From Candidatus Yanofskybacteria bacterium RIFCSPHIGHO2_02_FULL_43_17 (lineage in GTDB: Bacteria; Patescibacteriota; Minisyncoccia; 2-02-FULL-40-12; GWA2-44-9), in the NCBI GenBank assembly GCA_001794435.1, contig MGJU01000013.1, forward strand, positions 21,756 to 60,212: a DNA stretch of 38,457 nt, read 5' to 3'. The notes beneath the pieces are model-generated. The model searched no databases, was not told the origin of the DNA, and saw only the letters and a program-made list of their open reading frames with translations. Below, piece after piece: positions 6,773-14,533 of this stretch. Both the position numbers and the translations under genes were made by a program. Each line of letters begins with the position of its first letter. The first letter of the stretch is position 1.

Positions 6773-7183
6773 TTAAGTCTGCGTGAACGAATAAAATGAT
6801 GACTTACTGCTTTCATGGCCGCATCGCCTACAATGAGTAACCAATATTGATGGTCCACAATCTACAAAGAATGCTCCAACTTGTTGTGAATGAATATCTA
6901 CATTTCGATGCGAGACATCAGTAAACCAGCTTCTACAATTTTCACATTTTTTCCAATCCATCGGTAAAAATAACAAGATTAAAAGCCCAGATAATATCCA
7001 ACAAAGCAGATATGCAGCGTATAACGACCCGGGTATCCTAGAAGTTTCTATGCTGTTGATTGTTAATAATTCGTTCCACCAAATCAAAAAACAGGCTATG
7101 AAAATTGTCATAGAGGCCGCAAGCCATCGTTGAACAAAACCACACAAGCATTCCTGAGCTGTATTACAACTATGAGCCAACAT
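6773..7183 (-). CDS. hypothetical membrane protein with C-terminal zinc-ribbon-like motifs, 136 aa
   Basis: Unrecognised. It has two predicted membrane segments (around WLAASMTIFIACFLIWW and YLLCWILSGLLILLFLPM) followed by a soluble tail with KKCENC and THCRRC knuckles that could bind one zinc. I chose the ATG at 7183, which has AAGGGGA eight bases upstream. An upstream TTG at 7282 would extend the frame, but it lies ahead of a good promoter (7223-7251) and so cannot be on the transcript. The gene is flanked by another Cys-rich small gene and by its own terminator. The pair may be functionally linked, but nothing proves it. Confidence 0.65.
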   Translation of the reverse strand: MLAHSCNTAQECLCGFVQRWLAASMTIFIACFLIWWNELLTINSIETSRIPGSLYAAYLLCWILSGLLILLFLPMDWKKCENCRSWFTDVSHRNVDIHSQQVGAFFVDCGPSILVTHCRRCGHESSKSSFYSFTQT

Positions 7184-7222
7184 TTGAGTTCCCCTTTTTG
7201 AATGAACTGAAACCGTGCACAG

Positions 7223-7251
7223 ATGATAACACTGCTTTAAGTAGGTGTCAA
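7223..7251 (-). promoter_or_regulatory. promoter of the 136-aa membrane protein gene
   Basis: On the minus strand, TTGACA (7246-7251), 17-base spacer, TATCAT (7223-7228). Expected transcription start near 7216, about 33 bases before the ATG. Confidence 0.7.
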
Positions 7252-7319
7252 CACTTCGTATTAACTCTGCCTTTTCCCCCAATTTCCCCCAATTTCGTCG
7301 ATTGAGCAGAAGCGCCCAA

Positions 7320-7530
7320 AGAACAAAACCACTACATAATTTTTAGCGTTCGAGCTCCTTTAATACAAATTCGAGAAAATTACGATATTTTTTAGGCAAC
7401 AAAAATTTAGCCGGAAAACCCCGCCTAGGCGGGGGCAAACGGTTGCTGAATTTTTGTCTAAAAAATAAGAAATTTTAACAGAATTTGTTAAAGGGGTGAG
7501 AGTCTAAAAATTATGTAGTGGTTTTGTTCT
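7320..7530. repeat. 211-bp foldback element at the 3' end of lon
   Basis: Terminal arms 7320-7346 and 7504-7530 are perfect 27-bp inverted repeats starting AGAACAAAACCACTAC. Further inward the two halves stay similar (AATTTTT..., ATTTTTTAGgCAACAAAAATT) and the centre holds a perfect 16-bp palindrome at 7419-7434 (CCCCGCCTAGGCGGGG). It ends four bases from the lon stop codon. No ORF is inside it; the remainder of the 7184-7534 gap is the promoter region of the 136-aa gene. Confidence 0.85.
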
Positions 7531-7534
7531 TCCG

Positions 7535-9871
7535 CTACCGCAACGCTGCTTTCAACACCTCATCCATCGTTTTTACAAATTTGAATTCCACATCTTTCTT
7601 CACGCTCTTCGGAATATCTTCCATATCTTTCTTATTCTCAAACGGCAGTAGAGCCGTTTTAAGTCCGGCCCGATGCGCGGCCAAAACTTTTTCTTTGACT
7701 CCGCCTATCTCCAGAATCTTACCCCTTAAAGTCACCTCGCCGGTCATACAAACCTCTTTTTTGACATACTTATGCAAAAACATGGAAACTAGTGCGGTGG
7801 TTATGGCGATGCCCGCCGAAGGCCCGTCTTTTTTGATGGCGCCGGACGGCACGTGAATATGAATATCGGTTTTTGTCAGCTCTTCTTTAACGCCGTGTTT
7901 GGCGGCATAAGCCCTGGCGAAACTCAGAGCCGTTTGAGCTGACTCTTTCATCACCGAACCAAGCTGGCCGGTAAGTATCAGCCGGCCTTTGCCGGGAACC
8001 CGCACAACCTCGATAGAGAAAACCTCGCCCCCCACCGGAGTCCAGCCAAGACCGGTGACCACCCCCACTTCGTCTTTCTTCTCCGCAACTTGGTGAGTAT
8101 ATTTGACCGGACCGAGATATTTGTGAATATCTTCTTTGCCTACAACAACCTGTTTTTTAGACTGAATCTCCACTATTTTCCTAGTGACTTTCCTGATGAT
8201 GGTCGCAAGCTGTCTTTCCAGATCTCTTACTCCGGCTTCCCGCGTATGCTTCCTTATAACATCCGACAAGGCCGAGTCGGTCAGGACAAGCGCGCGCTTA
8301 TTAAGGCCGTGTTCTTTATACAGTTTCGGCAACAGAAAATTCTTGGCTATGTGGAATTTTTCTTCTTCCGAATACCCAGGAAATTCAATTATCTCGAGAC
8401 GGTCCCTCAAAGCCGGCGGAACAGTATCCAGAACATTCGCCGTAGCTATGAAGAAAACATCCGACAAATCAAAAGGCGCTTCGACATAGTGGTCGGAGAA
8501 CGCATTGTTCTGCTGAGGATCAAGCGCTTCAAGAAGCGCGGCCGACGGGTCGCCTCTGAAATCCATCCCTATCTTGTCTATTTCATCCAGCATAAAAACC
8601 GGGTTCCTGACTCCGGTATTATTGATGCCCTGAATTATCCTGCCCGGCATAGCGCCGACGTAGGTCCTCCTGTGGCCGCGGATCTCGGCCTCGTCCTTTA
8701 ACCCGCCCAATGAAACACGGGTAAACTTCCGGCCTAAAGCTCTGGCGATGGACTGGCCCACAGATGTCTTTCCGGTACCCGGAGGGCCGACAAGACACAG
8801 TATGGGCCCCTTGAGTTTGCCGACCTGTTTCTGAACCGCCAGATATTCAATTATCCTTTCTTTCACCTTGTCTAAGCCGTAATGGTCTTGGTTGAGTATT
8901 TTTTCGGCTTCTTTGAGGTCGATTTTTTCTTTTGTTTTCTTGGACCAAGGCAAATCAACTATCAAGTCGAGGTAGGTGCGGAGATACGAAGCTTCGGGAT
9001 TAAACGGCGGCATTTTGCCAAGGCGATTCAGTTCCTTGACGGCTTTTTCTTCCACATCCTTCGGCATTCCCGCGGCAACTATCTTCTGCCGTATCATATC
9101 CATTTCTCCTTTTTCGTCGTCAACACCCAATTCTTTCTCTATGCTTTTAAGCTGTTCGCGGAGGAACAGTTCTTTCTGCATTTTGCCTATCTGTTTTTTT
9201 GTTTCTTTGGCAACTTTTGTCTCGGCTTCGATTATCTCGATCTCCCTGACCAAATAAGCATTCAACTCGCGCAATGCGTCCATCGCACTTTCCATTTCAA
9301 GTATCCTCTGCTGATCATCTATCTCCATGTTGAGATTAACAGCCATTAAACTGATGATGTGCTCTGTGTCTTTAAGCTGGGACATCATGTAGATTATCTC
9401 GGGAAGTATGGTCGGAAAAGACCTGGCTTCAGAGACCGCTCTGAATTGCTCTATGGCTTTCCGTAAAAGCGCTTTCTCCTCCGGATTGTTCCTTATGATG
9501 AGAGAGGAGGGCGCGGTATTTACCCTGAAATACGGCGCTTCGCTGGTGACTTCCGCTATTCTTCCCCTAACCAGACCTTCAACGTCAACCTTGGAAGAGC
9601 CGTCCGGCAATTTAAAAACGGAAATGATCCGTCCGACCGTACCGGTCGTGAAAATATCGCGCCTGGCGACATCGTCTTCAATACTCTTCTGGGCGGCGAA
9701 AAATATCAGGCGGTCTGCCGACAGAGCGTGCTCCAAGGCGCCGACCGACTTTGGCCTTTGGACTATAAGCGGAATAACCGTCTTTGGAAATAAGACGGTG
9801 TTTTTCAGAGCTATGAGAGGAAGCTCTTCGGGAATCAGTATGTTGTTTACTTTAAATTCAGATTGTGGCAT
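7535..9871 (-). CDS. lon: Lon endopeptidase, ATP-dependent
   Basis: A complete 778-residue LonA. In order: LON substrate-binding domain (about 15-210), helical region, AAA+ module with Walker A GPPGTGKT (362-369) and Walker B VFMLDEID (425-432), and the S16 protease domain with catalytic S685 in DGPSAG and K728 in GGVKEK. It degrades misfolded and regulatory proteins in the cytoplasm. The frame is open for 58 codons upstream, but the family N-terminus, and a promoter at 9880-9907 that lies within the extension, place the start at the ATG ending at 9871 (MPQSEFKVNN). The leader would be only a few bases long. The stop abuts a long foldback. Confidence 0.96.
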   Translation of the reverse strand: MPQSEFKVNNILIPEELPLIALKNTVLFPKTVIPLIVQRPKSVGALEHALSADRLIFFAAQKSIEDDVARRDIFTTGTVGRIISVFKLPDGSSKVDVEGLVRGRIAEVTSEAPYFRVNTAPSSLIIRNNPEEKALLRKAIEQFRAVSEARSFPTILPEIIYMMSQLKDTEHIISLMAVNLNMEIDDQQRILEMESAMDALRELNAYLVREIEIIEAETKVAKETKKQIGKMQKELFLREQLKSIEKELGVDDEKGEMDMIRQKIVAAGMPKDVEEKAVKELNRLGKMPPFNPEASYLRTYLDLIVDLPWSKKTKEKIDLKEAEKILNQDHYGLDKVKERIIEYLAVQKQVGKLKGPILCLVGPPGTGKTSVGQSIARALGRKFTRVSLGGLKDEAEIRGHRRTYVGAMPGRIIQGINNTGVRNPVFMLDEIDKIGMDFRGDPSAALLEALDPQQNNAFSDHYVEAPFDLSDVFFIATANVLDTVPPALRDRLEIIEFPGYSEEEKFHIAKNFLLPKLYKEHGLNKRALVLTDSALSDVIRKHTREAGVRDLERQLATIIRKVTRKIVEIQSKKQVVVGKEDIHKYLGPVKYTHQVAEKKDEVGVVTGLGWTPVGGEVFSIEVVRVPGKGRLILTGQLGSVMKESAQTALSFARAYAAKHGVKEELTKTDIHIHVPSGAIKKDGPSAGIAITTALVSMFLHKYVKKEVCMTGEVTLRGKILEIGGVKEKVLAAHRAGLKTALLPFENKKDMEDIPKSVKKDVEFKFVKTMDEVLKAALR

Positions 9872-9879
9872 TTGTCTCA

Positions 9880-9907
9880 AGTTTATCAAATTTTTGAAAA
9901 AAATCAA
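9880..9907 (-). promoter_or_regulatory. candidate lon promoter
   Basis: On the minus strand, TTGATT (9902-9907), 16-base spacer, TAAACT (9880-9885). It lies between the upstream terminator and the ATG, giving a leader of under 10 bases. No heat-shock operator was recognised. Confidence 0.45.
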
Positions 9908-9908
9908 G

Positions 9909-9939
9909 AAAAAAAGAGGGGGGTGGAAACCCACCCCCC
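9909..9939 (-). terminator. rho-independent terminator
   Basis: On the minus strand, a 9-bp GC stem (CCACCCCCC with its partner, short loop) followed by TCTTTTTTTC. It separates the 149-aa gene from lon. Confidence 0.85.
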
Positions 9940-9980
9940 GCGATGCCTCCAAGGACATCGCATCGGCTTCAGCCGAGACT

Positions 9981-10430
9981 TCAGCCGAGAAGCGCCAAGT
10001 CGGCAGCAAGCTGATCGTCCCGACGATTGACGTCGGCGATCGCATCGCCTTCCTCGGCGATCATCATCTCGAGTTTGCTGATTTCCTCGAAATGAGCCGT
10101 GATGTTCGCTTCGGCTTTCTCGCGGAAGGCGGCGTTCTCTCCGCGCTCCTCGTCAGCGTCGGCCACGACGTCGTTCTCATAGCCGAGACCTTCGATGGTC
10201 CCGACCTGAGCTCTGACGACGGCACGTTCGGTGGCGAGCCGCCGTTCCCCATAGAGAGAGGCGATCACGCCGCCATCAACAAGTCCGTCCACGGCCGCTC
10301 TGGCCGAGGACGCCACACGCCTGAACTCCGTGAGCCCGAAACGCGGGGCCTTCGAACGAAACGCCAACGCCAGCACGACTCCAACTACGAAAGAGGCAAC
10401 GACACTAAACACCCAAAGCAACAACCACAT
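9981..10430 (-). CDS. membrane-anchored coiled-coil protein, 149 aa
   Basis: Unrecognised. The start is the ATG at 10430 with AAAGGGGA five bases upstream. The frame is open further upstream, but that part lacks a start signal. Residues 2-24 form one membrane anchor (LLLWVFSVVASFVVGVVLALAF) and the rest is a charged Ala/Glu/Arg-rich helical domain, probably coiled-coil (REKAEANITAHFEEISKLEM). The codons are strongly GC-ending, in contrast with the AT-leaning genes around it. The gene has an excellent promoter (TTGACA, 17, TAATAT), a structured 5' leader of about 125 bases and its own terminator. It may be well expressed or acquired. Function unknown. Confidence 0.7.
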   Translation of the reverse strand: MWLLLWVFSVVASFVVGVVLALAFRSKAPRFGLTEFRRVASSARAAVDGLVDGGVIASLYGERRLATERAVVRAQVGTIEGLGYENDVVADADEERGENAAFREKAEANITAHFEEISKLEMMIAEEGDAIADVNRRDDQLAADLALLG

Positions 10431-10434
10431 AGTA

Positions 10435-10558
10435 TCCCCTTTCTCGAGAAGCGGACCTTGTTTTTGTCCTGCCACCGACGGTCCTATCGGTCAGCAGGCC
10501 GCGCATACCAGAGACCCGACTCGAGTAACGGGACTCTTCTCTGGCTACACTGTGTTAT
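10435..10558 (-). promoter_or_regulatory. structured 5' leader of the 149-aa gene
   Basis: The leader between promoter and ATG can form a strong stem: CCAGAGA pairs with TCTCTGG and, inside it, CCCG with CGGG (about 10506-10545). A second stem-forming GACCGATAGG..CCGTCGG segment follows. It could stabilise the RNA or control it; no known riboswitch class was recognised. Confidence 0.35.
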
Positions 10559-10564
10559 AAAAAT

Positions 10565-10593
10565 ATATTATCACAAAGAGAAAATAATGTCAA
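10565..10593 (-). promoter_or_regulatory. promoter of the 149-aa gene
   Basis: On the minus strand, consensus TTGACA (10588-10593), 17-base spacer, TAATAT (10565-10570). The -35 box overlaps the stop codon of the LOG-family gene. Confidence 0.75.
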
Positions 10594-11309
10594 TAGTACC
10601 AGTCTTCTCTCGGCGGAGCGTCTTTTATGAGTTCGAATGCCTCTTCGGCAGAGTCGACTATTTTATAAATGTCGAGGTCTTCCTTGTCGATCATCCGATA
10701 CTTTTCATAAAACTGTTCTCGCAAAATTTTATCTATCGACTCCCAGTAATCCCGGCTCACAAGCACTACGGGAATTTTCTCCGATATCTTTTTGGTCTGG
10801 ATCAGCGTTATCAGCTCAAATACCTCATCCAGCGTGCCAAGACCGCCCGGGAAAAATACATAGGCTCTGGCGGCAAACGAAAGCATAACCTTCCTGACGA
10901 AGAAATAATGAAAAGCCTCGCTTTCCTGAACATAAGGATTTTGCCTTTGATCCAGACCGAGTTGGATATTTATCCCGATAGACTTGCCGCCGCCCTCAAT
11001 AGCGCCGCGATTGCCGGCTTCCATAATTCCGGGGCCGCCGCCGGTTACCACGGCAAAGCCGGCTTCAGCCATCATCTTGCCCAATTTGCGGGCTTCTTCA
11101 TACCATTTGTCCCCTTCCGGGGATCTTGCCGAACCGAAAAATGACACAGTTTTTTTGAAATCAGCCAAAAATTGCCACCCCTCAACAAACTCGGCAAGTA
11201 TCCTAAACACCCGCCAATGCAGAGATTTTCTGAAGTCCTCGCCGGGTTTCTGTTTTATTACCGGCAATTTCGACGCCGGTAGATTTAATTGTGATTTTCC
11301 GTCGGACAT
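10590..11309 (-). CDS. LOG family protein (nucleotide 5'-monophosphate nucleosidase-like)
   Basis: A 239-residue Rossmann-fold protein with both family signatures: GGGPGIMEAGN (90-100) and PGGLGTLDE (154-162). LOG-type enzymes cleave the base from nucleoside 5'-monophosphates: cytokinin activation in plants, purine or pyrimidine nucleotide turnover in bacteria. The N-terminal 50 residues (LPVIKQKPGEDFRKSLHWRV) match the longer bacterial subfamily. It acts in the cytoplasm and probably salvages or removes nucleotides. It sits alone upstream of the 149-aa gene, whose promoter overlaps its stop codon. The substrate cannot be assigned. Confidence 0.88.
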   Translation of the reverse strand: MSDGKSQLNLPASKLPVIKQKPGEDFRKSLHWRVFRILAEFVEGWQFLADFKKTVSFFGSARSPEGDKWYEEARKLGKMMAEAGFAVVTGGGPGIMEAGNRGAIEGGGKSIGINIQLGLDQRQNPYVQESEAFHYFFVRKVMLSFAARAYVFFPGGLGTLDEVFELITLIQTKKISEKIPVVLVSRDYWESIDKILREQFYEKYRMIDKEDLDIYKIVDSAEEAFELIKDAPPREDWYY

Positions 11310-11373
11310 TATGGTTTTAAGTTTATAATTTTTAGAAGATTTTTGAAGAGGATAACTTAGTCGCTCAAATGTT

Positions 11374-11401
11374 TTGACAATGATTCAGAAAAAGTTATAT
11401 T
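11374..11401 (+). promoter_or_regulatory. promoter of the 131-aa + strand gene
   Basis: TTGACA (11374-11379), 16-base spacer, TATATT (11396-11401). The transcript should start near 11408. Confidence 0.65.
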
Positions 11402-11428
11402 GTTGCATTGTTCTTTACGGGGGTTGCT

Positions 11429-11824
11429 GTGGCCTATACGGAAGATGCAACTATTGAGGATTGGATAACCGCGGAGCAAATCCAGTCACTCGGCGGACCT
11501 TCTCCAGACGAACTCGGAGAACGAGTCAAAAAACTTGGCGACTACCATTGGGGTCACGTCGGCGAGATGCACGGATTGGATATCAACGCCCGACTGGAAG
11601 GTGGCAAGTGGCGCTTTCTGATCAAGGGCCACTGGAAAAGGATTCGAGCCGCCCAACTCCTCCTCAGCAAACTAAAGGACTTCGAACTGACGCAGCTTCG
11701 ATACGATGAAGAGATGAATCGGATCGGCAACGGCCCTGACTATCGTAGACCTCAACCAGAATCAAGTACCAGAGAAGAGTGTCGAGGACAGAGTCGCAAT
11801 ACCTGCGGTAATCCGATTCTCTAA
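11429..11824 (+). CDS. hypothetical protein, 131 aa
   Basis: Unrecognised. The start is taken as GTG at 11429, which follows a GGGGG ribosome binding element by about six bases. A TTG at 11408 is also in frame but coincides with the expected transcription start. The protein is soluble: an acidic helical N-terminus (EDWITAEQIQSLGGPSPDEL), a central stretch with HWGHVGEMHGLDINARLEGG and GKWRFLIKGHW, then a polar Arg/Ser-rich tail. Like the 89-aa gene at 4021 it is a lone + strand gene among minus-strand genes and ends in the same terminator cassette. The two proteins are not clearly homologous. Confidence 0.6.
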   Translation: MAYTEDATIEDWITAEQIQSLGGPSPDELGERVKKLGDYHWGHVGEMHGLDINARLEGGKWRFLIKGHWKRIRAAQLLLSKLKDFELTQLRYDEEMNRIGNGPDYRRPQPESSTREECRGQSRNTCGNPIL

Positions 11825-11862
11825 TACCGCCGGTGAGAGATCCGCACTTTCCATGCCCTCAA

Positions 11863-11965
11863 CCGCGGCCGCCCTATCGGGGCGAGCCTCGCCAATTCCG
11901 GCGGGGCTTTTTTAATACAACGGCCTCCAAAAAGTAAATCGAAGCCCTTGCTTCTCTTTTCTCAC
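11863..11965. repeat. duplicated terminator cassette, copy 2
   Basis: Matches 4328-4425 nearly exactly over its first 59 bases. In this copy the cassette runs directly into the left arm of a foldback element. Confidence 0.8.
11886..11913 (+). terminator. rho-independent terminator
   Basis: GCCTCGCC/GGCGGGGC stem with an AATTCC loop and six T, ending the 131-aa gene. The one base change from copy 1 leaves a G-T pair. Confidence 0.85.
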
Positions 11966-12180
11966 CATGACGAATAGATAGCAGTTGCAGACGAGCGACG
12001 CGATTTTTCTGGGAACCAATTGGGGTGACCCGGAACGGACCCCACAGGAAGCCGCATGGCCGGGTCGGGGTGTCCCCGATTGGTCTGATAAAATTAGGAG
12101 CGAATCCCTGCCTGCCGGCAGGCAGGGCAACTGCTCTATGAGGAGTCCGTGAGAAAAAGAAGCTGGAGTTTCGATTTACT
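11933..12180. repeat. 248-bp foldback element at the 3' end of the beta-CASP nuclease gene
   Basis: The ends AGTAAATCGAA (11933) and TTCGATTTACT (12180) are perfectly inverted, and the arms continue imperfectly to CTTCT.TTTTCTCAC (11966/12149). Inner segments GCAGTTGC/GCAACTGC and ACCAAT.GGGG/CCCC.ATTGGT also pair. A perfect 22-bp palindrome lies at 12106-12127 (CCCTGCCTGCC and its complement). The element overlaps the TAG stop at 12179-12181. There is no gene in 11825-12178 otherwise. Confidence 0.8.
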
Positions 12181-13609
12181 ACAACTCGAAACTCTCCCCT
12201 GGTTTGGGGACAATAGCGTCAATTTCCAATGCTCTTTCTATCTTTCTGGCAAGCGTCAGCGACGAATCCTCTTCTCCTTGAACTACGAAAACTTTTTTTA
12301 ATTTGCCTCCGGTGGCAGCGGCTTTGACCCATTCTAAAAGCATTTGCTGGTCGGCGTGAGCGGAGTACCCTCCGATCGCCTCCACCCTGCAATTGACAGA
12401 AACTTTTTCGCCGAATATTTTAACCTCCTTTTCCTTGTCCAAAATTCTCCTACCCAAAGAACCCTTCACCTGATAACCAATGAATAAAATAGCGGAATTC
12501 GGATCCTGCAAATAGCGCCTTTCATGATGTAAAATACGGCCGCCGGTAGACATTCCCGAACCGGCAATTATTATCTTCGGCGGAGGAACGTTATTTATCT
12601 GTTTCGACTCTTCTGCCGTACGGGTGAATTTAAGCCCGGGGAAATTAAAAATATCGTCTCCTGTTTCGACCAGATATGCGGTTTCTTTATTGAAATAATC
12701 CGAATGCTTTCTGTATACCTCGGTCAGGTTTGTAGCCAGCGGCGAATCGACAAAAACAGGCACTTTGGGAATTTTTCCGCTGTTAAATAGGTTGTTAAGC
12801 TCGTAGAGAAGCTCTTGTGTTCTTTCCATCGCAAACGAGGGTATCATCAGCACGCCGCTTCTTTGCATGGTCTCGATTATCACTTTTTGCAAAATATTTT
12901 TCCTCTCGGCTTTATCCTCGTGAGTTCTTGAGCCGTAAGCCGATTCTATAACGACATAAGAAGCATCATCGACGAATTTATACGGCTTAAGAAGGGGGGT
13001 TGGAGGGTTGCCCAGATCGCCGGTAAAATATATTTTGCCGGTTTTCTCTCCGAGAATATTCAAGGGGTTAGAAAACCGAGCATCCACCGAAGCTTTATGC
13101 GAAGGCGGATTATTTATCGGGTATTGTATGTCCACCATAGACGAGCCGAGAATGTGACCCGCATCATGTAAAACCGCTTTCAATCCATCCCCAATTTCGA
13201 CTTCTTCTTCATAATCGACGCCACGAGCCAATTCCAAAACTCCCTCTAAGTCCTTGAGGGAAAACAGCGGCTCCCGTCCGGCTTCTTCTGCTTCTTGTTT
13301 TATCAAATTTAGATTATCCGGCAGGGCCTTTCTGATGAGATCGAGAGCGGCGTTAGTCGCAATGACCTTGCCCCTAAATCCTTCTTTATACAGCTTAGGC
13401 AGTCGTCCGGCGTGATCGGTATGGCTGTGGGTTATAAAAACAAAGTCCACCTCAGCCGGATCATAGGGAAATTTCTCATAGTTCAAGTCTTCCGAATATC
13501 TTGAGCCCTGGAACATCCCGCAATCGATGAGGACTTTAATATTGCCTATTTCCAGCAAGTAGTTAGCACCTGTCACCTGTCTAGCTCCGCCGTAGAAAGT
13601 TAGTTTCAT
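12179..13609 (-). CDS. MBL-fold beta-CASP ribonuclease-like protein
   Basis: A 476-residue metallo-beta-lactamase-fold hydrolase of the RNA-processing type. The dinuclear zinc site is visible as H61-S-H-T-D-H66, H152 (GHILGS), D198 (TGDLGN) and a C-terminal GYSAHAD. A beta-CASP cap with ESAYGSRTHE lies between. Family members (YSH1/CPSF73-like and bacterial homologues) cut RNA; it probably takes part in RNA maturation or decay. I take the ATG at 13609; the frame opens at a TTG at 13624 within a tandem repeat. No ribosome binding site is visible because a repeat lies directly upstream. The stop lies in a foldback. Confidence 0.88.
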   Translation of the reverse strand: MKLTFYGGARQVTGANYLLEIGNIKVLIDCGMFQGSRYSEDLNYEKFPYDPAEVDFVFITHSHTDHAGRLPKLYKEGFRGKVIATNAALDLIRKALPDNLNLIKQEAEEAGREPLFSLKDLEGVLELARGVDYEEEVEIGDGLKAVLHDAGHILGSSMVDIQYPINNPPSHKASVDARFSNPLNILGEKTGKIYFTGDLGNPPTPLLKPYKFVDDASYVVIESAYGSRTHEDKAERKNILQKVIIETMQRSGVLMIPSFAMERTQELLYELNNLFNSGKIPKVPVFVDSPLATNLTEVYRKHSDYFNKETAYLVETGDDIFNFPGLKFTRTAEESKQINNVPPPKIIIAGSGMSTGGRILHHERRYLQDPNSAILFIGYQVKGSLGRRILDKEKEVKIFGEKVSVNCRVEAIGGYSAHADQQMLLEWVKAAATGGKLKKVFVVQGEEDSSLTLARKIERALEIDAIVPKPGESFEL

Positions 13610-13676
13610 AGAAACAAGCAACAAGAAACAAGCAACAAGTTATTAAAAACCCTTGGTCGCCTGTCTCTTGTTTCTA
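13609..13676. repeat. inverted repeat with 14-bp tandem unit between two genes
   Basis: Ends TAGAAACAAG and CTTGTTTCTA are inverted over 10 bp. The left half holds two tandem copies of GAAACAAGCAACAA. It fills the entire gap between the presenilin-like gene, whose stop codon it contains, and the nuclease gene, whose start codon it touches. Confidence 0.7.
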
Positions 13677-14504
13677 GATTACCATACTAATCAAATAACC
13701 GATTATTGTCATTGTGGCTATCGGTGGCAAAGCGGCCATTGCTCTGCGCTTTTCCTGATTCAAAAAAAGAAGGTGAGTGAGAAATAATCCCAGCAAAGAG
13801 AAGGTGGCGGTAATTATTGCCGACAACACGGAAACCCTAATCAAAGAAACGGCAAAAATAAGAGGCAGGCCTATATCTCCCGAACCCAGTATCATAAAAC
13901 TCTCCCCTATTCCGGCCCGCGCTTCTTTCCCACCGCGGAAAAATCCTTTGAACTCGAACGGTATCAAAAACCCGAACACGGCGCCACCCTCAATCATACT
14001 TCTTGCCATGGTCACCATGTGCTTGGTCACATAAACCGCCACTATGTCGTACAACGAAAGAACAACCAGCAGAACAAGCCCGAATTCAATTGAAATGGAG
14101 AGGCCGAATACGGCTGCGATGCCGGCAATTCCAAGAATAATGCCGAGATCGTGGACCAATACGTTCGCGCCGATGGCAAAAATAAAGACAAAGAGAATGG
14201 CAATCGCCAAGTCCCAAGGCGAGGGCAGAATAGTTCCCAATATAACCTGGGTTCCAGAAAATACTATCAACACAAGAAAGAACTTAAATGAAAATCGAGC
14301 GATCTTCTTGTGCCGAGATACAAAGAAAATAGCGCTGAAAAGAATAAGTAATACGACCAGGTCGGTAAACGTGAACCTTATCATTCCCTCCTGAACGATG
14401 TCGATGAAATCTAAAGAATAACGATATGCGGCATAAAGACCCAGCGCCAAAGTAAGTCCAAAAAGAATGGCTTCCTTAACAAACAATGAAAATCCTATAG
14501 ACAT
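13674..14504 (-). CDS. presenilin-family (A22) intramembrane aspartyl protease
   Basis: A 276-residue protein with about eight or nine membrane segments. The two catalytic aspartates are visible as D153 in LYDIVAVY and D210 in GSGDIGLPL (the GxGD motif). The PAL-like motif near the C-terminus reads AALPPIA (257-263). Presenilin homologues of this size are known in archaea and in some bacteria; they cut transmembrane segments of client proteins within the membrane. It follows a 54-aa single-span protein and a cupredoxin-like single-span protein on the same strand with short gaps, so those are candidate substrates or partners. The stop codon lies in a short inverted repeat. Confidence 0.88.
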   Translation of the reverse strand: MSIGFSLFVKEAILFGLTLALGLYAAYRYSLDFIDIVQEGMIRFTFTDLVVLLILFSAIFFVSRHKKIARFSFKFFLVLIVFSGTQVILGTILPSPWDLAIAILFVFIFAIGANVLVHDLGIILGIAGIAAVFGLSISIEFGLVLLVVLSLYDIVAVYVTKHMVTMARSMIEGGAVFGFLIPFEFKGFFRGGKEARAGIGESFMILGSGDIGLPLIFAVSLIRVSVLSAIITATFSLLGLFLTHLLFLNQEKRRAMAALPPIATMTIIGYLISMVI

Positions 14505-14533
14505 AATGACAGAATATATTGGCTCTAACGGGA

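Noticed and set aside
7184..7282. TTG start for the 136-aa membrane protein
   Set aside because: It lies upstream of a good promoter, while the ATG at 7183 has a ribosome binding site.
8090..8701. 203-aa + strand ORF within lon
   Set aside because: Antisense shadow of a conserved protease-encoding region, without its own signals.
9872..10045. 58-residue N-terminal extension of Lon
   Set aside because: It runs over a terminator and the likely lon promoter, overlaps the end of another gene and does not match the family N-terminus.
9408..11144. 578-aa + strand ORF
   Set aside because: It is antisense to lon, the 149-aa gene and the LOG gene, all of which have clear family or expression signals; the product has low-complexity, Arg-rich character.
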